From the NCBI GenBank assembly GCA_013178415.1, contig JABLXA010000004.1, positions 248,001 through 312,000 on the forward strand: a stretch of 64,000 bases of DNA, read 5' to 3'. Positions 1 to 7,939 of the stretch are shown here, in pieces; within the stretch, counting starts at the first letter, position 1; each line of letters starts with the position of its first letter. The notes below the pieces were generated by a model. The model saw only the letters and a list, made by a program, of their open reading frames with translations. It did no database searches and was not told the origin of the DNA. The translations under genes and the position numbers were made by a program. The DNA is from Bacillota bacterium. Lineage in GTDB: Bacteria > Bacillota > SHA-98 > Ch115.

Positions 1-96
1 CACGCCGCCCGAAAACGCCACAAGGACGCTTTTCATCCCGGCAAGATTCTCTTGTAGATTCCTGAGCTTATCCTCTAGCAAAGTCAACTCTACCAC
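1..96 (-). CDS. larE: LarE-like ATP-dependent sacrificial sulfur transferase, N-terminal fragment
   Basis: The minus strand past the end of cbiO opens a new frame that runs off the window edge. It reads VELTLLEDKLRNLQ, then about ten residues, then SVLVAFSGGV. The last part is the start of a PP-loop ATP pyrophosphatase motif (SGGxDS), and the preceding short helix matches the usual LarE N-terminus. LarE donates sulfur to build the nickel-pincer cofactor of lactate racemase. The likely start is GTG at 96 behind a GGAAGGG Shine-Dalgarno sequence; TTG at 87 or 81 are alternatives. It overlaps the 3' end of cbiO, so it is probably translated from the transporter mRNA. Only about 30 residues are visible, so other PP-loop enzymes are not fully excluded. 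Confidence 0.6.
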   Translation of the reverse strand, partial: MVELTLLEDKLRNLQENLAGMKSVLVAFSGGV

Positions 97-871
97 ACAC
101 CCTTCCGCGCATGTCGTAACCCATTATCTGCCTGTGTTCTATTCCATGGGCTTCCAAAAGATCCGGAGATTTTAGGATCTCTGACGTTCTCCCGCTTGCG
201 ACGAGCCTCCCCCCATCCAGAATGAATATTCGGTGACAAAGGTCACAGACTATGTCCAGATCATGAGTCACTATTATCTTTGGAATGCATAGTGAACGCA
301 GGACTCCCAAAAGTCCTCTCTTGCCCCTGAGGTCAAGTCCACTAAAAGGCTCATCCAAGAAGATAATTGAAGGATTCATCGAGAGAACACAGGCCAGGGC
401 GATGCGCTTTTTCTCGCCGTGACTCAGGTGATGGGAAAGTCTTTTCTCATAACCCGTCATACCCACGAGGGAGAGAGCAGTCCTCACTCTGGCTTCGACC
501 TCAGTATCTGACAATCCCTGATTTAGGGGGCCAAAGGCCACATCATCAAAGACCCTGGGACAGAAGAGCTGGTCGTCAGGGTTTTGAAATACCTGGCCTA
601 CTTTGGACCTGATCTGCCGGAGATTTTTAGGTTCGACTGGGAGGCCCAAAACCTTAATGTCCCCCTCGGCTTGTAGGATCCCGGTAAGGGTCAGGAGTAA
701 AGTGGATTTTCCCGCGCCATTCGGGCCAACAATAGCTACAGACTCCCCCTCATATATGTCGAGGCTGATATCCTCCAATGCCCTCGTCCCATCCGGGTAT
801 GTATAGTTCAGGTTCTTGATCTCGACTATTTTCGCTGTTGAGGCATATACAGCCTCACTATTTTCGCACAA
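68..871 (-). CDS. cbiO: Cobalt/nickel ECF transporter ATP-binding subunit CbiO
   Basis: This ABC ATPase energises the group I ECF metal transporter formed with CbiM, CbiN and CbiQ at the inner face of the membrane. Visible motifs are Walker A (GPNGAGKST, about residues 49-57), Q-loop FQNPDDQ, signature LSHGEKK (about 149-155), Walker B IIFLDEP (about 169-175) and the H-loop VTHD. The family-conserved region begins at IVEIKNLNYTYPDG. The nearest start upstream of it is TTG at 871, which has a GGGGAGGG stretch 12 bases before it; TTG at 916 or 928 would add residues without homology. The gene is last in the cbiMNQO operon and overlaps larE. The larE linkage suggests nickel rather than cobalt, by inference. 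Confidence 0.9.
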   Translation of the reverse strand: MCENSEAVYASTAKIVEIKNLNYTYPDGTRALEDISLDIYEGESVAIVGPNGAGKSTLLLTLTGILQAEGDIKVLGLPVEPKNLRQIRSKVGQVFQNPDDQLFCPRVFDDVAFGPLNQGLSDTEVEARVRTALSLVGMTGYEKRLSHHLSHGEKKRIALACVLSMNPSIIFLDEPFSGLDLRGKRGLLGVLRSLCIPKIIVTHDLDIVCDLCHRIFILDGGRLVASGRTSEILKSPDLLEAHGIEHRQIMGYDMRGRVCGRVDFARG

Positions 872-902
872 CCTTCTATGGAGCCCTCCCCATGTTCTAG
901 CA

Positions 903-1637
903 TTATCTTGACACAATGCCGGGGGCAACTAACCTGATTGCTAAAATGCATATGAGAGATAGTATCAGGAAGCCCCAATCCCCAAGAGTCATGGTTAGAC
1001 CATCTTTGCCCGGCATCTCTCCAGTAAATCCACGGGCAAGCATGGCCTGAGAGATCCTCTCCGAGCGTTCCCAGGCCTTGATAAAAAGATCTCCAATGAG
1101 ATACCCCATAGTTTTGAGATTAAAAGATCCCTTGCCGCTGCCGGCTCTTAGATCATATGCGGTCTTCATCCGCTGGATCTCCAGCCCAAGCACAGACATA
1201 TATCGATAAAGAAACAAAAGCGTAAGGGTCATGATTCTTGGCACGCCAAGGCGTCTCATCCCCTTTACGAGGTCATCGAAATCCGCCGCAAGACCGAGTA
1301 ATATCGCTATAATAGAGGAAAGCCACGCCTTGATGCCTGCATTCCATGTGACCAGGAACCCATCTGATCCCCAACCTCCGCGGTATCCCCAGTGATCTAG
1401 CAGCGTCGATACAAAGATAGAGCAGGACACAGTCAGTATGAAGGGGATCACCACAAGTGACTTTCTCAGAACTCTGCCTGGAGGGACCTTGAAAAGGAAT
1501 AGGGCCGATCCGACGGGAACCAGAAAGAGTCCGAATCTCCATGGCGCAACCTGTGGCATTGTTGCCACAGCCACAATGAAGCCTACGGCGCTCAAGAGCT
1601 TCACTCGCGGGTCAAGTTGAAGACCTGGTCCCCTCAT
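903..1637 (-). CDS. cbiQ: Cobalt/nickel ECF transporter transmembrane subunit CbiQ
   Basis: This is the T component of the metal ECF transporter, an integral membrane protein of 244 residues that couples CbiO to the substrate-binding CbiM. The N-terminus LDPRVKLLSAVGF is the usual CbiQ opening. Several hydrophobic segments follow, then a cytoplasmic region with the conserved RLGVPRIMTLTLLFLYRYM stretch and the Arg-containing coupling helices (RMKTAYDLRAG; later AMLARGF). The length is normal for the family. The start ATG at 1637 overlaps the end of cbiN by 26 bases, so translation is probably coupled. Confidence 0.9.
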   Translation of the reverse strand: MRGPGLQLDPRVKLLSAVGFIVAVATMPQVAPWRFGLFLVPVGSALFLFKVPPGRVLRKSLVVIPFILTVSCSIFVSTLLDHWGYRGGWGSDGFLVTWNAGIKAWLSSIIAILLGLAADFDDLVKGMRRLGVPRIMTLTLLFLYRYMSVLGLEIQRMKTAYDLRAGSGKGSFNLKTMGYLIGDLFIKAWERSERISQAMLARGFTGEMPGKDGLTMTLGDWGFLILSLICILAIRLVAPGIVSR

Positions 1638-1926
1638 TATGTTTACCTCTCATATCTGTAAGCCGCCCAACAAGATGAACAAGAAGATAAACCACAATGG
1701 TGCCCAAGAGTCCCGCCATGGAAGTAGCAAGCGCACTGCTTCCCACTCCAGGGAAAGAATAATCGGGGATCGGAGAAGGAAATGTTGCTGCTCCCTCGGT
1801 TTTTGCAAGGAATCCATGGTCTTCCGCTACCCGCTCGAGTCCGTCTGGGAAAGATGATGCCAGGGGCGAAAGGACGCAGGCCAAGAATATCGCAACAAGC
1901 AAGCCTATCAAATAGTCACGCTTCAT
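1612..1926 (-). CDS. cbiN: CbiN-like / PDGLE-domain subunit of the metal ECF transporter
   Basis: This small protein of 104 residues has two membrane segments, one at the N-terminus (about residues 5-25) and one near residues 68-88. Between them is an extracytoplasmic loop carrying the PDGLE motif (SSFPDGLERVAEDHGF). This is the architecture of CbiN and its PDGLE relatives, the auxiliary subunits needed for cobalt or nickel uptake together with CbiM. It overlaps cbiM by 11 bases and cbiQ by 26 bases. PDGLE proteins are frequently found with nickel-type systems, which fits the larE linkage; the metal itself cannot be read from this sequence. Confidence 0.8.
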   Translation of the reverse strand: MKRDYLIGLLVAIFLACVLSPLASSFPDGLERVAEDHGFLAKTEGAATFPSPIPDYSFPGVGSSALATSMAGLLGTIVVYLLVHLVGRLTDMRGKHNEGTRSST

Positions 1927-2590
1927 AGCTTCTCATCCTCTCAAAGAGAAATCCCCGCAGGAGGTCGGGCCTCACTGCGGCCACATAAGAAACCACGGCA
2001 AGGGTGATCAAGCCTTCACCAATTCCTATAAGCGCATGCCAACCTACCATGGCAGGAAATACGATGCCCAGAGGCGCTGTGTTTGAGAAGGCCAATTCCA
2101 ATGCTGCCAGCGCCGCGGCAGCTACCGCAGAGCACCATGAAGCCGCAAAAGTCCCGTAAAGCAATCCACGCCTTTCACCAAATGTTTTCAAGGAAAAGCG
2201 GATTATAGCATAGCCCAAAAATGTGGCCGCTACCCCCATATTCAGCACATTGGCGCCCAGGGCAGTTATGCCCCCATCCTGGAAAATGAGGCTCTGCACT
2301 ATCAAGATCGAGGTCATAACAATGAGTGCCCTATGGGGCCCGAGGAGAATCATTGCCAATACCGCACCTATTAGATGACCTGATGTTCCCCCCGCTACGG
2401 GGAAATTAAGCATCTGGGCCGCAAATATGAAAGCGGCCATCACCCCCATCATGGGAGCAGAGGATTCAAGATGCTCTTCGGCATCTGGTCCTTTTCTAAG
2501 CATCCTTATGCTATATGCAATCACTCCGGCACTCAAAGCCGCCGCGCCAAGCCATGTTTTTGTATCCAGAAATCCATCTGGTATGTGCAT
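1916..2590 (-). CDS. cbiM: Cobalt/nickel ECF transporter substrate-binding subunit CbiM
   Basis: CbiM is the S component that binds the metal ion within the membrane. The chosen start, ATG at 2590, follows a GGGGGGA Shine-Dalgarno sequence and gives the N-terminus MHIPDGFLD. In the CbiM/NikM family the amino group and His2 of this very N-terminus take part in metal coordination, so the 21 extra residues of the longer open frame are not expected in the protein. The remainder (224 residues) is strongly hydrophobic, with about seven predicted helices and the conserved NFPVAGGTSGHLIGA stretch. It is the first gene of the operon. No cobalamin riboswitch is visible in the 245 bases upstream. Confidence 0.92.
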   Translation of the reverse strand: MHIPDGFLDTKTWLGAAALSAGVIAYSIRMLRKGPDAEEHLESSAPMMGVMAAFIFAAQMLNFPVAGGTSGHLIGAVLAMILLGPHRALIVMTSILIVQSLIFQDGGITALGANVLNMGVAATFLGYAIIRFSLKTFGERRGLLYGTFAASWCSAVAAAALAALELAFSNTAPLGIVFPAMVGWHALIGIGEGLITLAVVSYVAAVRPDLLRGFLFERMRSYEA

Positions 2591-2835
2591 ATTTATCCCC
2601 CCAATCACCGCGTGTCGTTTGTTTAGCCCTCCGAACCGGACCCTGTAAAACAAAAGGGCCGCGGAGAACCAACCTCAAGCCTACACGGCTCTTAGAAGAT
2701 CTTCGTGACCCTCTTCTTTCCTTCACCTTGTTCAATTCTAGTTAGTTCTATTCGACGTCAAGGTAGGAATTCCTTTGAATATGACCTTCCCCGGTTTCAT
2801 TCCACCGCCTCAACCGAACATGCTCCACCCTCCTC

Positions 2836-3303
2836 CTACCCCAGCTCCCGCAGGAGGTTTGCCATCTCTATCGCCGAGAGGGCCGCATCCCATCCCTTGT
2901 TGCCGGCCTTTGTCCCTGCCCGTTCTAGGGATTGCTCCAAATTATCGGTGGTCAGAACCCCAAAGGTGACGGGTATGCCGGTCTTGAGCGCGACCTGCGC
3001 TATCCCCTTTGCCGCCTCGGCCGCTACATATTCGAAATGAGGGGTGGCCCCCCTTATGACGGCGCCGAGACAAATGACCGCGTCATATTTCTTGGATTCG
3101 GCCATTCTTTGGGCCACAAGGGGGATTTCGAAGGCCCCAGGTACCCAGGCAAGTTCTATGTCCTCGTCTGCAACGCCGTGTCTTGTGAGAGCATCCCTGG
3201 CCCCTTCCACGAGCTTTTTTACTACTAATTCGTTGAACCTGCTTGCGACGACCCCTATGCGTAACCCTTCGCCGATGAGTTTCCCTTCATAGATTCTGAA
3301 CAC
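2836..3303 (-). CDS. ribH: 6,7-dimethyl-8-ribityllumazine synthase
   Basis: RibH joins 5-amino-6-ribitylamino-uracil with 3,4-dihydroxy-2-butanone 4-phosphate in the penultimate step of riboflavin synthesis. All family signatures are present: VVASRFNE near the N-terminus, [23 protein letters not shown] with the catalytic His in the TPHFEYV part, and FGVLTTDN with [11 protein letters not shown] at the C-terminus. The length of 155 residues is standard. It is the last gene of the ribD-ribE-ribBA-ribH operon and overlaps ribBA by 17 bases. Expression should follow the FMN riboswitch upstream of ribD. Confidence 0.97.
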   Translation of the reverse strand: MFRIYEGKLIGEGLRIGVVASRFNELVVKKLVEGARDALTRHGVADEDIELAWVPGAFEIPLVAQRMAESKKYDAVICLGAVIRGATPHFEYVAAEAAKGIAQVALKTGIPVTFGVLTTDNLEQSLERAGTKAGNKGWDAALSAIEMANLLRELG

Positions 3304-4519
3304 TGGTCTTCCCTCCCAAAATAGTTGAATCGATCAGATGGCCGAGTTTCTCCCGTTTCGTCCCAAGATAGCCTGTGTTGACCCCGTTCGGCGGGATCTC
3401 GATCGGCACCCTTTTGATTACCCCGATCCCATAATCCTCAAGGTCATTGATTTTATCGGGGTTATTGGTCAAAAGACGAATAACGGATAGGCCCAGATCC
3501 TTCAGTATTTGTGCGGCCGTCTCGTACGACCGCTCGTCCGCAGCAAATCCCAGCTCCTCGTTGGCCTCAACGGTATCTCTCCCCCGGTCCTGGAGCTCGT
3601 AGGCGCGCAGTTTATTCAGGAGGCCGATTCCCCTGCCTTCCTGCCGGAGGTAGAGCAGGACGCCGAGGCCTTCCCTTTCGATTAGTTCCAGAGCCCTCGC
3701 CAGCTGTTCTCCGCAGTCGCATCGCAAGGAGCCAAGGGCATCTCCCGTAAGGCACTCTGAATGTATCCTCACGAGGACTCCCTTCTTGCCCTCGACGTCC
3801 CCTCTTACAATGGCGAGATGGCATTCCCTGTCCAGTAGAGATTCATAAGCCATCACCCTGAAATCCCCGAATCTCGTGGGAAGCGAGCTTACAGCTACTT
3901 TCCTCACAAGCTTTTCGTGCATCTTTCGGTATCTCACCAGGCTCGCGATAGTTATGATTCTCAGGCCGTGAAGATCGGCAAAGGCAACAAGCTCCGGAAG
4001 CCTGGCCATGGTCCCGTCCTCGTTCATTATCTCGCAGATAACGCCGGCGGGGGGAAGGCCTGCAAGCCGGGCCAGGTCCACGGCCGCCTCCGTATGGCCG
4101 GGCCTTGTGAGGACTCCGCCCTCCCTCGCCTCCAGGGGGAAAATATGGCCGGGTCTTGTGAGATCTTCGGGCCGCGTTTTGGGGTCAACGAGGGCCTTGA
4201 CTGTCATGGCCCGTTCAGGAGCTGAAATCCCAGTAGTGACCTCCCTGGCATCCACCGAGACCATGAAGGCCGTGCCCATTCTCTCGGAGGTCTCCGTGAC
4301 CATGGGCGGGATACGGAGCTCTTGAAGCCGCTCCCGGATCATCGCGACGCAGATGAGTCCGCGGCCATACTTGGCCATGAAATTGATGGCCGTCGGGGTG
4401 ACGCATTCGGCAGCCATTACAAGGTCGCCCTCATTCTCCCTGTTTTTATCATCGCACACTATCACCATCTTGCCATCGCGGATGTCCCTTAGGGCTTCAT
4501 GGATACTATCGAAAATCAT
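3287..4519 (-). CDS. ribBA: Bifunctional 3,4-dihydroxy-2-butanone-4-phosphate synthase / GTP cyclohydrolase II
   Basis: This fusion protein (410 residues) supplies both precursors of riboflavin. Residues 1 to about 200 are the RibB domain, with [25 protein letters not shown] and the RPGHIFPL and [14 protein letters not shown] stretches. Residues about 205-400 are the RibA domain: [18 protein letters not shown] contains the three zinc-binding cysteines, RQEGRGIGL is the catalytic region, and NPDKINDL closes it. All expected metal and catalytic residues appear intact. The start at 4519 is 16 bases after ribE. The reading frame and its neighbours in the rib operon look more GC-rich than the nad genes next door. 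Confidence 0.97.
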   Translation of the reverse strand: MIFDSIHEALRDIRDGKMVIVCDDKNRENEGDLVMAAECVTPTAINFMAKYGRGLICVAMIRERLQELRIPPMVTETSERMGTAFMVSVDAREVTTGISAPERAMTVKALVDPKTRPEDLTRPGHIFPLEAREGGVLTRPGHTEAAVDLARLAGLPPAGVICEIMNEDGTMARLPELVAFADLHGLRIITIASLVRYRKMHEKLVRKVAVSSLPTRFGDFRVMAYESLLDRECHLAIVRGDVEGKKGVLVRIHSECLTGDALGSLRCDCGEQLARALELIEREGLGVLLYLRQEGRGIGLLNKLRAYELQDRGRDTVEANEELGFAADERSYETAAQILKDLGLSVIRLLTNNPDKINDLEDYGIGVIKRVPIEIPPNGVNTGYLGTKREKLGHLIDSTILGGKTSVQNL

Positions 4520-4535
4520 TGGATCACCTTCCTAC

Positions 4536-5228
4536 TCAGTAACCAAGTTCGTGCAAGAGGTCCAGCGTAAGGGATGAAGACGCGCCTACCTGCTGCTTGA
4601 GATACGGCTCCTTGAGATTGAGATACGGCTCAAGGAGTTTTTCCACATATTTGCCTATTATGTCGGCTTCGAGATTGCATGGTTCGCCGACGCGTTTGGA
4701 TCCCAACGCGGTAACGCTTGCGGTGTGAGGTATTATGGAAACGGTAAACCCCTCTGCGTTGCAGCTTGCGACGGTAAGGCTCACCCCGTCTACGGCGATG
4801 GAACCCTTTTCTACAATGTAGCGCATCACGTTGGGAGGAGCCTTTATAGTGAAAAGGAAGCCCTCCTCTACTTCCTCGCGCTTCTCGAGATATCCGACCC
4901 CGTCCACGTGCCCTGTGACCAGGTGACCGCCGAGACGTCCGCCCACCCTGAGGGAGCGCTCGAGGTTTACTTTATCCCCCGGTGCAAGCCCCGCGAGAGC
5001 AGTTCTCCTCAAAGTCTCGGGCATCGCATATGCAAGAAAGCTCCTGTTTCTAGTCAGCCGAGCTACGGTGAGGCAGACACCATTCACAGCGATGCTCTCC
5101 CCTATCGTTAGCTCTGCGAAGTCAGAACCCCCGGGGTCACCCATAATCGCTATCTGGAGTTCTAAGGCTTCGCCCCTCCGGATGATACCTTCGACCGTGC
5201 CAGTGGCTTCAATGATCCCGGTAAACAT
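4536..5228 (-). CDS. ribE: Riboflavin synthase alpha chain
   Basis: Riboflavin synthase dismutates two lumazine molecules into riboflavin. The two lumazine-binding half-barrels are obvious: MFTGIIEATGTV with SIAVNGVCLTV in the first, and SIAVDGVSLTV in the second. The start was set at ATG 5228 because AGGAGGTGAT lies 8 to 9 bases before it. The reading frame could also use the TTG immediately before. At 230 residues the protein is a little longer than usual (about 215); the additional residues are a C-terminal tail. It sits between ribD and ribBA in the riboswitch-controlled operon. Confidence 0.95.
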   Translation of the reverse strand: MFTGIIEATGTVEGIIRRGEALELQIAIMGDPGGSDFAELTIGESIAVNGVCLTVARLTRNRSFLAYAMPETLRRTALAGLAPGDKVNLERSLRVGGRLGGHLVTGHVDGVGYLEKREEVEEGFLFTIKAPPNVMRYIVEKGSIAVDGVSLTVASCNAEGFTVSIIPHTASVTALGSKRVGEPCNLEADIIGKYVEKLLEPYLNLKEPYLKQQVGASSSLTLDLLHELGY

Positions 5229-5254
5229 CAAGAATCACCTCCTATCCGTGACCA

Positions 5255-6385
5255 TCAGTATCCGCGGCCATCAGTATTTACATAGGCTTCGAGCAATATG
5301 TCCCCGCGAAATCGTCTTACCCTGGAGATACTCAATGTAGCACACCCGCCTATCGTACGAGCCCCCGTGCCTTCGACCCAGGTTATGGCATCCTTCCCGC
5401 CGATGATTTTGGGAGCTATGAAGACCAGCACTTTATCTACCAGCCCCTCCCCGAGGAGGGAGGCGTTGAGGCTCCCGCCCCCTTCAACGAGGACCGAGGT
5501 TATCCCCTGTCTCCCCAGTTCAATTAAGACCTCCTTGATGTCCACGCGCCCTTCCTTCGGATCTGTTACTATGACCTTTGCTCCCAGATCTTTCAGGCTT
5601 TCAAGCTTCTCCGAAGGGGCGAACGAGGTCGTAGCGATGATGGTGTCGCCAGGATTTTCCACAAGTAGATTGGCATCAAGGGGGATTCTGGCGTGGGTAT
5701 CCACAATAACCCTCACTGGATTCCGGGGCGCCCGCATCTGCCCCGGCTGGAGTCTCACGGTGAGCCGAGGGTTGTCGGCCAGGACGGTCCCGATGCCCAC
5801 CATTATGGCGTCGTGATGCGCCCTAAGAATATGGGCGTAGCGTCGGGCCTTCTCCCCCGTAATCCAGCGAGAATCTCCGGTGTAAGTGGCGATCTTGCCG
5901 TCGATGCTCATGGCGGCTTTGATGGTGACGAAAGGGAGTCGGGTTCTCACGTATTTGATGAATACCTCGTTTAGCTTCCTCGCGTCCTCCTCCAGGACGC
6001 CGAGGGTAACTTCGATCCCGGCTTCCCTCAAGCGTTGAAAGCCCTTCCCGCAGACGAGAGGGTTCGGATCCTCCATAGAGCATACTACCCTGGCGATCCC
6101 TGCCTTGATGATAGCGTCCGTACAGGGAGGCGTTCTGCCATAGTGACAGCAGGGTTCAAGCGTAACATAGAGCGTAGCCCCCCTGGCAAGCTCCCCTGCG
6201 CGCCTCAAGGCGAACACCTCCGCGTGTGGTTCTCCGGCCATCGGGTGATAGCCCCGGCCCACGATCTGGTCGTTTCTTACAATCAAAGCCCCCACCATGG
6301 GATTGGGGGACGTTGCGCCTATTCCGCGACGCGCGAGCTTAAGGGCTATTCTCATATAATGCTCGTCTAACTCTCCTGGATTCAT
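5255..6385 (-). CDS. ribD: Bifunctional diaminohydroxyphosphoribosylaminopyrimidine deaminase / 5-amino-6-ribosylamino-uracil reductase
   Basis: RibD catalyses the deaminase and reductase steps of riboflavin synthesis. The N-terminal cytidine-deaminase-like domain carries the zinc motifs HAEVFAL and PCCHYGRTPPC; the C-terminal reductase domain (from about residue 150) has SIDGKIAT, DSRWITG and VEGGGSLN. At 376 residues it is full length. ATG 6385 follows AGGAGG. A perfect 5-bp hairpin, GAGGT-AAAC-ACCTC, overlaps this ribosome-binding site and could limit translation. It is the first gene of the operon, preceded by a terminator and an FMN riboswitch. Confidence 0.97.
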   Translation of the reverse strand: MNPGELDEHYMRIALKLARRGIGATSPNPMVGALIVRNDQIVGRGYHPMAGEPHAEVFALRRAGELARGATLYVTLEPCCHYGRTPPCTDAIIKAGIARVVCSMEDPNPLVCGKGFQRLREAGIEVTLGVLEEDARKLNEVFIKYVRTRLPFVTIKAAMSIDGKIATYTGDSRWITGEKARRYAHILRAHHDAIMVGIGTVLADNPRLTVRLQPGQMRAPRNPVRVIVDTHARIPLDANLLVENPGDTIIATTSFAPSEKLESLKDLGAKVIVTDPKEGRVDIKEVLIELGRQGITSVLVEGGGSLNASLLGEGLVDKVLVFIAPKIIGGKDAITWVEGTGARTIGGCATLSISRVRRFRGDILLEAYVNTDGRGY

Positions 6386-6507
6386 CGAGGTGTTTACCTC
6401 CTGCCTTTAATCCATTCGTTTATCGGGGCTTCGCCTCAGCCGGGCTCAATGAGAATCCCGCCCCGGGGGACTCGGGGAAGACTCGTCCAGCAGAGAATCC
6501 GCCCGCC

Positions 6508-6541
6508 AAAAAGTCAAAGCCCTGAGGCTCCCTCAGGGCTT
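6508..6541 (-). terminator. Riboswitch-associated intrinsic terminator upstream of ribD
   Basis: On the minus strand, AAGCCCTGAGG pairs perfectly with CCTCAGGGCTT across a three-base loop and is followed by GACTTTTT. It lies between the FMN aptamer and ribD, so FMN-dependent premature termination is the expected control mechanism. Confidence 0.85.
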
Positions 6542-6582
6542 ATCAATGTCTATCCGAAAAACGGCCGTTCAAAACGGCATGC

Positions 6583-6730
6583 AGCTTTTCGCCCTCTTCC
6601 ATCCAGACTTTACTGTCGGCTTTGGCTTCCCACCAAATCAACCGCTTGCGCGGCTCGCGGGCTCGACACATGCGTTATTCATACCGTGTCATACCGCCGA
6701 TCGGGAATTTCACCCTGCCCTGAAGGCTTG
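6583..6730 (-). promoter_or_regulatory. FMN riboswitch (RFN element)
   Basis: The minus strand carries the conserved RFN blocks in order: AGGGCAGGGTGAAATTCCCG, ATCGGCGGTAT, GAGCCCGCGAGC, GATTTGGTG, AAGCCGACAGT and AAAGTCTGGATG. This order and spacing are diagnostic of the FMN aptamer. It controls the downstream rib operon through the terminator at 6508-6541. Confidence 0.95.
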
Positions 6731-6752
6731 ACCCCATATTCAATTCTATTTT

Positions 6753-6781
6753 ATCATAGCATATACTTGTGGTGTCTGCAA
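6753..6781 (-). promoter_or_regulatory. Sigma-A-type promoter of the rib operon
   Basis: On the minus strand TTGCAG and TATGAT are separated by exactly 17 bases. The expected transcription start lies a few bases before the FMN aptamer, so the whole riboswitch is transcribed. Confidence 0.75.
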
Positions 6782-6798
6782 TGCCCGTCTGATAAGGG

Positions 6799-6837
6799 TA
6801 TGTGTCAAGAAGACTGCCCTAGTCTTCTTGACACATA
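6799..6837. repeat. Perfect 17-bp inverted repeat between rib and nad operons
   Basis: The left arm TATGTGTCAAGAAGACT and its exact complement are separated by GCCCT. There is no T-tract on either side. It lies in the divergent regulatory region and contains the same TGTCAAG/CTTGACA core as the palindrome over the nadA promoter, so it may be a second operator or a strong hairpin. Confidence 0.7.
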
Positions 6838-6854
6838 CTAGCGCTCTGAATCTC

Positions 6855-6873
6855 CTTGACAGCCGGTGTCAAG
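6855..6873. promoter_or_regulatory. Candidate NAD-operon operator (palindrome over the nadA -35 box)
   Basis: CTTGACA-GCCGG-TGTCAAG is a perfect 7-bp inverted repeat that contains the -35 hexamer of nadA. Its position suggests repression. Bacillota nad operons are commonly controlled by NiaR (YrxA); assignment to NiaR is inference because I cannot compare with its motif here. Confidence 0.5.
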
Positions 6874-6884
6874 TCAGGTATCAT
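6856..6884 (+). promoter_or_regulatory. Promoter of the nadABC operon
   Basis: TTGACA at 6856-6861 and TATCAT at 6879-6884 are spaced by 17 bases. The predicted start lies near 6891, about 30 bases before nadA. Confidence 0.75.
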
Positions 6885-6920
6885 GTCAGTAAGAAAATGG
6901 TTTAAGGGGGCGAGGCAGGA

Positions 6921-7859
6921 TTGCCTTGCAACGTAGAGATATCACATGAAGAGGAAACGGCGAGTCTCATGGAGAAGGTGCATCGCTTAAAGAAAGAACG
7001 AAATGCCATCATTCTCGCGCACAATTATCAAATCGGGGAGGTCCAGGATGTAGCGGATTTTGTGGGTGATTCCCTCAAATTGAGCCAGATAGCTGCAAAG
7101 ACGGATGCCGGGGTTATTGTCCTCTGTGGAGTCCGCTTCATGGCCGAGAGTGCCGCAATATTGGCTCCTGATAAGGTGGTAATATTACCTTCAATAGACG
7201 CTGGATGTCCAATGGCAGACATGGTCACCCGCGAATCGTTACTGGAAAAGAAAAAGGATCTGCCGGGTGTGCCGGTTGTCTGCTATATAAACTCTTCGGC
7301 TGAGGTTAAGGCAGAAAGCGATATATGCTGCACCTCATCAAATGCCGTGCGAATCGTGAAATCGCTCTCCGAAGATACCGTGTTATTTGTGCCTGATAGA
7401 AATTTGGGTAGTTGGGTGGCGAAACAGGTTGATAAAAAGGTGATCCTGTGGGAAGGTTATTGCTTGACCCACCAGCGAGTGACTCCGGAGGAGGTCCAGA
7501 GAGCCAAAGCAGCCCATCCTGATGCGGTTGTGATGGTACACCCTGAATGCCGACCAGAGGTTGTGGACCTTGCCGACATTGTGTGCAGCACGGAGCAGAT
7601 GGCTCGCTATGCTCGTGAGTCACCCGCTCATAAATTTTTGGTTGGGACGGAAATGGGACTTATTTACAAGCTCCAAAAGGATAATCCCGAGAAGAAATTT
7701 TATCTTCTCTCGCAGGGCCTCATCTGTCCAAATATGAAGCGGACCAGCCTGCGCCATGTCCTGGATGCCCTTATTACTCTCGAACCCAGGATAACCGTGC
7801 CTGATGAGATACGGATCAAGGCAAAGAGGGCCCTTGATAGAATGCTGGCTGTGGGGTAG
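6921..7859 (+). CDS. nadA: Quinolinate synthase NadA
   Basis: NadA is a 4Fe-4S enzyme that condenses iminoaspartate with dihydroxyacetone phosphate to quinolinate in de novo NAD synthesis. The sequence shows the three quasi-repeats of the fold: [19 protein letters not shown], the cluster-ligand region with [24 protein letters not shown] with [19 protein letters not shown], and the closing [16 protein letters not shown]. The three conserved cluster cysteines fall in CGVRF, HPECR and LICPNM. It is 312 residues long. TTG at 6921 is the first usable start and lies after an AGGGGG stretch. nadB and nadC follow. Confidence 0.96.
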   Translation: MPCNVEISHEEETASLMEKVHRLKKERNAIILAHNYQIGEVQDVADFVGDSLKLSQIAAKTDAGVIVLCGVRFMAESAAILAPDKVVILPSIDAGCPMADMVTRESLLEKKKDLPGVPVVCYINSSAEVKAESDICCTSSNAVRIVKSLSEDTVLFVPDRNLGSWVAKQVDKKVILWEGYCLTHQRVTPEEVQRAKAAHPDAVVMVHPECRPEVVDLADIVCSTEQMARYARESPAHKFLVGTEMGLIYKLQKDNPEKKFYLLSQGLICPNMKRTSLRHVLDALITLEPRITVPDEIRIKAKRALDRMLAVG

Positions 7860-7939
7860 GCATGTATGCGAGCCGTGTATTCATGTGCAAGTCTGGTATG
7901 ACGGGGATACTGAAGACAGAGAAGACAGAGATATTGCAG

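Noticed and set aside
2591-2835. Metal- or cobalamin-responsive element upstream of cbiM
   Set aside because: No B12 box, no NYC-type metal riboswitch and no clear palindrome for NikR could be found. A TTGACG/TAGAAT pair has only 15 bases of spacing.
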